The position numbers and the translations under genes are program-made. A DNA stretch of 64,000 nucleotides from contig OX422192.1 of the NCBI GenBank assembly GCA_949130485.1, positions 3,790,085 through 3,854,084 of the forward strand, read 5' to 3'. Origin of the DNA: Agelas oroides (Eukaryota > Porifera > Demospongiae > Agelasida > Agelasidae). The notes under the pieces were generated by a model. The model did not search any database and was not told where the DNA came from. It saw nothing but the letters and a program-made list of their open reading frames with translations. This document shows, piece by piece, positions 57,572 to 64,000 of this stretch. Every line of letters begins with the position of its first letter. The stretch's first letter is position 1.

Positions 57572-57657
57572 GAGCTCTTTAGCTCAGTTGGTGAGAGCAT
57601 CTGACCAGAGTTCAGAGGACCCAGGTTCAAATCCTGGCTGGATCTCAATGTCTTTTT
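57572..57657 (+). tRNA. tRNA-like Pol III unit (SINE head or tRNA relic)
   Basis: Perfect A box TAGCTCAGTTGG (57,580-57,591) and B box GGTTCAAATCC (57,624-57,634), with a TTTTT terminator at 57,653-57,657. The D stem GCTC/GAGC, anticodon stem TCTGA/TCAGA and T stem CCAGG/CCTGG all pair. The acceptor stem pairs only with extra spacer bases, position 33 is C instead of T, and the variable loop is short although the apparent anticodon AGA is serine. A working tRNA is unlikely; a tRNA-derived SINE head or pseudogene fits better. Confidence 0.65.
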
Positions 57658-57809
57658 CACCATTGTTTAACTCTGCAAATAAACACCTTTCAATCTTTAG
57701 CTTTGTGCATTGAATATTTCTCTTTTGCATTAATTTGACATGGATTTCTGATCACTACAAATACACTCATTGTAATATTTATAACACCTTTTCTAGGTGA
57801 TGTGGTCCC

Positions 57810-60483
57810 ATGCAAGAAATGGCTTCAGGTGTAGACTATTCCGGGTTGTCCCCACTGCGAAAATGGCTACTCTTTGTAGACAACCAAATAGACAAGGAAG
57901 GGTTAGAATGTCTCAAACTAGCACTGTACACTGAAGTCAAGTACAGTCAGATAAGCAAAATGGCCAATTTAAAACCATCTGGTCTTTTTGATGCTTTAGA
58001 GGCCATGCAAAAAGGAACAAATCCCACAAATGCTGCTCTTTCAAAGTTTGTTTATTGCTTAAGGAGCATTGGGTCATCATGTAGAGGAAAATGGTGTGTC
58101 ATACAGATGAAAGAGTATCAAGTATCAGAAGTAGATCCACTTGATATCAAAGTTCAAACACTTGAGTTCAGGTTCTCCAATCAGTGCCTGCTAAAAGTCT
58201 ATAGAAATATTCGAGAAACAGAATCTGAGGGACTACGACGCTACTTTGGAAGAAAAGACATCCTTGGTGTGAATCATAGAAACTTTGATAGCACGCCACA
58301 TATGTTCATCATGCTGTTACAACAGCGCAAGATCACTCCCAATGATCAATCATTGCTCATCAAGGCTCTCAAGGTGTGTGAAGCAAAGCACTGCCTTGTG
58401 TACGTGAGAGAATACCGGAGAAAGGCTGGATTGTGTGACCTGGCGGAGATTGAAGCAGAGTTTCCTGATGATAATGAAGGTACACATAATTATACTACAC
58501 AAGTCAGTGAGTAATATAAAGCCACAAAATCTAGTCATGCTTTATGGATTAAGAGTAGTAAAAAGTCAAGACTGTGCATGCATGTGTGATATAGTCGTGC
58601 TTTGACTGGATTATGTATATAATTATATGTAGTTTTGCCTGTAATGAAGCATAATAAATTATATGCCAATGTATTATGTATGCATGTGGATGTATTAATA
58701 AATGATATGCATCTTCAATGCATTTATTGTTATATTTTAAAGTATAGCCTCATTCCTGGCTCCTTCACAGCCTTTAGCTGTAGCAGCCTGGGAACGAGGC
58801 TATATAAGTAGAGGTCTCACACAATGTGACTGATGATGCAAACTTCAGATTAATGCACAATTATCTTATGTGGTTACTGTGCAGTCTGCTAGCTAGGGCT
58901 CCGTACGTCGTACCCATACAATCTGAAACCACTAATCGAAGACGGCAACTTACAGGTATATATGTACTGTGTGCATGCATGAAAAAGAGCCTCAGGAGCC
59001 CCCAGAACACACTTCAGAGCATGTAAAATCTCAGACCCCCCCCCATCCACCCCCACACACACACAATCCATATAATTGCATGCCCCCAGTTTTTGTATTT
59101 GCCCTGGGCCTCCCCAATCCTTTCGGCGGCCCTGGTGGTAGCTCTAGCAGCATAACATGCAAAGCAAAAAAAAACAGCAAAACGAACCCCTTAAAGAAGC
59201 TAGACTGGAATGTGACTGATGAACCAGATCTTATTTGAATGAGTCCGGCACTGTTTGGGGGCCCCCTTACACTGGGGGCCTGGCCGGGGCAAACTGCCCC
59301 TGTTGCCCCCCCCGTCGGCAGCACTGGCTACTATATTATTGTACTGTTTCTTTCTTTTGATGTACAGATGTATTTACAAGTTCCGGACCACCCATGACTG
59401 AAGGTACATAACCACATTTAGTAGCATGAAACAAAGCACGCATAGTTTTCTGAAAGGGGGAAGGCTTGCATAAATATTTTATAGTAGTGGATACCAATGC
59501 TACACCAAACTGATGCCAGCTCTGTCCATGCATATTGAGTCAATCAGGTGTGAGCTCTGTAAGGTCTCATTGGTTGGGAAACAGTTCCAAACTAGGTGTG
59601 AAAGAAAGGAAAGGATATTTGGGAGTATCGGTGCATGTGAATGAGAATGGGAGCAAACATGTTTCTCATGACTCAAGCTGCATGGATGTGTGCTCACCTA
59701 ATTCTATTAATCAAGCTGCACTGCTACAGAACAATTCATTAGCTTTGGGTGACCATTAGTCTATGAGCCAGACCATCTCTCACTTTTCTGGAGGGTGAGA
59801 ATTGGTCTGACTATGGTCACCCAAACTATCCTATGAAGTTGCCTGTTCTGTTGCAGTGCAGTGTGTACTGAGGACAACATGCTGCAATATAAATATTAGG
59901 GTCCAAACCGGTGTATAGGGCTCTTTGCGGGGAGACAGTATAGTGGCCATGCATGATGGCACCACAGAAGGATTGGGAGAAGTGGTAGGCTATGACAATA
60001 TAGTTGTGGTAGGCTATCACAATATAGTTGTGTATCACAATACAGTTGTGGTAGGCTATGACAATATAGTTGTGGTATGCTATCACAATATAGTTGTGGT
60101 AGGCTATCACAGTATAAGTCAGAAATCAGAAATGGCAGTAATAGTGCGTGCTACATAAAGAAATTCTTTGTACAAGAATTTACATTTAATCTTCAATTAT
60201 ACAGACTCAGAGTGGGAGAGAGCAGAAACAAAATCACAAAGGTCTCTGAAAACTAGAAAAAGGAAGAAGCCCCCAAAAGACACTGGTAATAAGTTATTTC
60301 TACCTAATATCACTGCTGGTTCATTATTTAGTATCTGGTTCCTTGACAGGTGGGGAAGGACATAAGTCTGGTTCACTGCGTGGCTTTTCATCAGGAAGTG
60401 CAACATCAAGGGGAACATTAGTGCCCTCCAGTCTTAAGGGTATGATATCTACTACCTACACTGTGTTCATATCAACAGATTTC

Positions 60484-60557
<74 letters not shown>

Positions 60558-63075
60558 CGATCAATCGATTGATCGATCGATTGATTGATTAATTGATTCT
60601 GAGTTACCCTAGAGGGTATATCCAGCAGCAAGATCATGTCACTAGCTACTCATAACGTATTTTGTACTGGAGAGTTAATATTTGCATGACTGGAGCATTT
60701 AGCAGAATACTCTGGGAATAAGGCTAACCATACAGCTACCATGTGAGCTGTTTTAAAGGTTTTGCTACACATGTTGACAACCCTCTCTGAGTTTTGTCGT
60801 GCTGGGTTAAATTCTGGCTCGTGTTGATGTAAGCACATGCCCAGCACAAGCGTCATTGTCAGCATGTTCATGTTTTACATTTACACTCAACAGAAACATG
60901 TTTGTTTTTGTTTTTTCCCTTTCAACAAGAAACTGCCTGTCCATAAAGTTGTCCACAGCATCTTTTTATATATAGTATAATGTGGGAACAAACTAACAAC
61001 TTGCTTGGCATATTTCGTTGCAGCTCACTCTCCAAAAATCAATGAAGTAGAAAGTGATGATGAAGAATGTGAGTGCTACCTACATAAAACATGTACACAG
61101 ATGGTCATTCATACTTGCACAATAGGTCAAGTAATCATATAGCATAGGGTGGGAATATGTGCTAGCATATGAATGCAGTACCCTTACAATGTAGCTAAAC
61201 TCTGCCAACACTGAGTGCTCTAGACGTTGTCAATAGTCATAAGTGCAAGTCTACTTGATCAAAGTCTTACCTATTTCACAGGTTATCCTCCGTTTCAGAA
61301 ACAAATATCTAGCATTCGCCCACTACTAACCCTGCATCATGTCCCAAATGTTGCGCCCCAAGATGCAGGTGATGGGGAAGACATAGTACCTGAACATAAA
61401 CAAGGTGAAATGATGGCAAATGTAATTTTGTTGTACTTTTCAATAATACTGTAGCAGGGTCACTAGCTACCGTATTTATTAGATTCTATGTATGATCCAA
61501 TTTAATGTGAGAAATTCAACCCTAGGATTTAATTATTGTGAATCTAATTCTACGTAAGCCGGAGTCTTAATTTATGTACGATAATCCAATTTAGCGTAAG
61601 CTAATGACTGAAGCCAACCTCCGGCCTTCGTGGCCAACCAGTCTCACAACATGTACTGTCTTCATAAATCGGGCAAGGTCTGTACACAATTCCAGGAAAA
61701 ACAGCTATACATTTTATCTTGCTACGCTTGGTGCAACCTACATCGGTCACAGTTCAACGAGGCATGTACACAGTTTGATTTGTACACTTACCTCAGTAGC
61801 GAAGGATGCTTAGGACGCTTGGTACTGCCTTTATCAGTTCAGAGTTTGACGGGCTATGCACGCAATGCGAGGAAAAATAACCTAAGTATGCACTTTGGTA
61901 GCTTAGTATGGACTCCAAACCCTACGTCAAACCAGCCATAGACTTATAAGACTTACACCTTCGCGATTCTGTACAGAATTCTAGGAAAAACCAGCTATAC
62001 ACTTACCTAGCTTGCAAGAACAGGCCTTCGCCGTTTTATGTACTGTGATTCTTATGCAACGTAAGATCTAATTTTACATAAGAAATTCAATTATAGGAAT
62101 TTATGATGAATCCAATCTAACGTAAGGTCGCAACCTAATTATTTTTTAAGCATACGTAGAATTCGAATAATTACGGTATGCCCAAAATTAGAGTCAGGAT
62201 CTATGGAATGAGGCTATACCCATCAATATGCGTTTAAAAATTATCTTTCAGGAATGATCATCTGGTGTAGACGAGTTGCTGTTGTAGTAGCACTGACAAC
62301 ACTCGTGGCCACTGTAATAGGATTCACTTTAACCAGCAGGGTAGAGAATGCTGTCAACACAAGCCTGATTACAACTGCATATGAAGGCACAACAACGGTA
62401 GTGCAAAGTATCAACCAGTTTTACATCAACTCAGTGCATGCCAGGGAAGATATTCGACACAAGGACATACCACAGAAAGTGCAGTTTATCCTAGCAGATA
62501 TGGGGTGCAGCAACTTGCCACTTCTCAACATAACTATTGAAACAAATGGCACAATGGTGGAGAACCAAACTGGACTTTACCTCATGCATGACTCACACAT
62601 CAGTTTTAACATTTGTGCCACTGCAAATGACAGCTCTCCAGAGCGTGGTGAAGTGTTCATACTTAGTAACCTCACTGAGGCGCGTTTTTTCGATCCAAAG
62701 AGGGACAATGAGCATGTGTGTTTCACAAGCTTTGCGATTGGTTACAGCCAAGACAAGCAGCATCCATGGATATGCACACCAGTTGATTGCCATATAAACA
62801 ATGATGGCTACTACAGTGTTGTTTTCCTTGACCCCAGCTACCCAGTGCAATACAAATACACATCAAACATTTTACACAAGTACATAGACCTTTCTTCATT
62901 ACGATCAAGCTGGAACTGCACAGTGTACGATGAAGATTACAACTGTTACCAAGAATGGCCATGGGTTGCCAAAGAAACATGCCTTATTGCTAGGGTTGGG
63001 AGCAACGACAATCGTGCCTCCAGCAGTGTAGTGTTGGACGATCAAAAATACTTCATACATATTGTAGAGTTCTGA
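57810..63075 (+). CDS. Tandem DED-like type II membrane protein, 7 exons
   Basis: Join 57810-58479, 59368-59403, 60205-60285, 60350-60439, 61024-61068, 61282-61404, 62252-63075: 622 aa. All introns are GT-AG and phase 1. Residues 16-88 and 122-205 are two six-helix, death-effector-like regions (LLFVDNQIDKEGLECLKLAL; LLKVYRNIRETESEGLRRYF). DED assignment is from pattern, not search. Small exons then give a linker with KTRKRKKPPK and an acidic ESDDEE. A single helix (about 357-377, VAVVVALTTLVATVIGF) follows RR, so the N-terminus should be cytosolic. The ectodomain has 8 cysteines and several N-glycosylation sites (NTS, NIT, NGT, NQT, NDS, NLT, NCT); I recognise no family. Probable role: membrane receptor or anchor recruiting DED signalling partners. 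An upstream non-coding exon is possible (TTTTCTAG before 57,797), as are extra alternative exons. Confidence 0.75.
58745..58802. mobile_element. Short TAGCCTC hairpin in intron 1
   Basis: TAGCCTCATTCCTGGCTCC and GCCTGGGAACGAGGCTA are inverted around a short loop, like 546-607. It lies in intron 1 of the DED-like gene. Confidence 0.65.
59985..60115 (+). repeat. Minisatellite (GTTGTGGTAGGCTATSACAATATA)
   Basis: About five units of roughly 24 bp, one shortened, within an intron of the DED-like gene. Confidence 0.88.
60488..60592 (+). repeat. (GATT)n microsatellite
   Basis: Long tetranucleotide run TTGATTGATTGA with GATC variants towards the 3' end, in the intron after exon 4. Confidence 0.95.
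61480..62200. repeat. Dispersed repeat, related to 12.0-12.9 kb
   Basis: CAGCTATACACTTACCTAGC, TACATAAGAAATTCAATT and GAATCCAATCTAACGTAAGG match the array at 12.0-12.9 kb. It fills most of the last intron of the DED-like gene. Confidence 0.7.
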
Positions 63076-64000
63076 TTTTGGGGTATATCTTGAGTGGCTT
63101 TTCATTACTAATTCTTATTTTTAGTGTGGTATCTTGTTGTTTGGGATACAACAAACAACTTAGAAAAATTAAAAATATAGTTGTGTGACTTAAACCTTTT
63201 AACAATAATTACAACAGCTGTTTTTTTATTATAATTGTTTGTGCAGAATTAATATTCTGTAATGCACACTATAATCATGTTTCTGATTTGGTATCATTTT
63301 TTTTTTTTTTGGCGATTAAGTATTGGTGATTATAATACTGAACAAACACTTTATTCTTTATGTAACTGGGGAGGTCACGCAACATTCACATCATAGTTTA
63401 GTTTACTGCATCTTACTGAAAAGGGTAATACTAAAAGATAAATTTTTGAGGGTGATTTCAATATTGACTATTGACTCAAGTCCACTGCAATAATTATGTA
63501 TAATTCTGACATAGGATAGATCCAAAACTGCCTTTTGTGTATGATCACTTGGCTTTTATTATCGTTCATATACAACACTAGTAATTATCCAGCAATGCAT
63601 GCACATACATGCACACACACGGACACCATGACACACAACACACACACACACACACACACACACACCATGACACACACACACACACCTTGACACACAAACA
63701 CACACACACACAATAAAAATAATAATAATAGGTTAGGTTTCAGAACCAGAATGGTCTATCCTGTATATACAACAGGGGGAAAATGTGCATGCTTAATGTA
63801 TTCAATGACTGCTGTATACTAGAGTTGTGGAAATTTGAGCAAGGTCCTGCATGTTGCAGCATCTCAGTTCTTAAGTTTCATACCTGGATACTTGCAATAG
63901 GATACCTGTGCACGCAACAAATTGCCCAATTATACCTAGAAATCTCACGGGCAGTTCATTGACTCCTACATGCCCTACTGGTCCCAATAATTTACTACTT
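63076..64000. other. No gene seen; 3' flank with (CA)n
   Basis: 3' region of the DED-like gene, then AT-rich DNA. An interrupted (CA)n run occupies 63,612-63,713. Confidence 0.6.

Noticed and set aside
57572-57646. Functional tRNA-Ser(AGA)
   Set aside because: Acceptor stem needs extra spacer bases, position 33 is C, and the long variable arm expected of tRNA-Ser is absent.

Overview
This is eukaryotic, most likely early-branching metazoan DNA; a demosponge is my best guess. The evidence is spliced genes with short GT-AG introns, a vitamin-C-pathway oxidase, nicotinamide N-methyltransferase (NNMT)-like genes, a death-effector-domain protein, APE/RT-type LINEs, and very many small inverted-repeat transposons. 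The phylum assignment is inference, because nothing here is diagnostic by itself.

Layout. (1) 0.8-4.4 kb, minus strand: a seven-exon L-gulonolactone-oxidase-type gene whose full coding structure can be read. A broken copy lies at 39.4-41.2 kb. (2) 4.4-13.9 kb: transposon-rich DNA with LINE fragments (one internally inverted), MITEs and dispersed repeats. (3) 14.4-38 kb: three intact intronless NNMT-like methyltransferase genes (14.5, 30.4 and 37.1 kb) and one truncated pseudocopy (24.8 kb). They lie in both orientations within duplicated blocks that share 3' flanks. Between them are a 3.65-kb Mutator-like non-autonomous element with a perfect 9-bp target duplication, a MULE transposase relic and a decayed LINE. 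(4) 45.8-47.0 kb: an intronless secreted alpha-galactosidase (GH27) that looks plant/bacterial-like rather than animal-like. (5) 47-57 kb: mostly repeats, with a GIY-YIG fragment, a fragment possibly from a transposon-encoded protein, and a well-formed type I hammerhead ribozyme at 50,726-50,784 (minus). (6) 57.8-63.1 kb: a seven-exon gene, all introns phase 1, encoding two N-terminal death-effector-like domains, a short charged linker, one transmembrane helix and a cysteine-rich N-glycosylated C-terminal ectodomain. This is an unusual type II membrane architecture.

How things connect. Decayed relatives of the hammerhead lie just 3' of every NNMT copy, so the ribozyme-bearing repeat was attached before the gene block duplicated. 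In two copies (A and C) different 9-bp-TSD MITEs have inserted at the same place inside the ribozyme relic. The 9-bp TSDs, the terminal motif TAGYCTCG and the MULE/SWIM transposase relic together suggest that one Mutator-like superfamily shaped much of the window. The strongest candidates for undescribed biology are the hammerhead repeat family and the DED-transmembrane protein.
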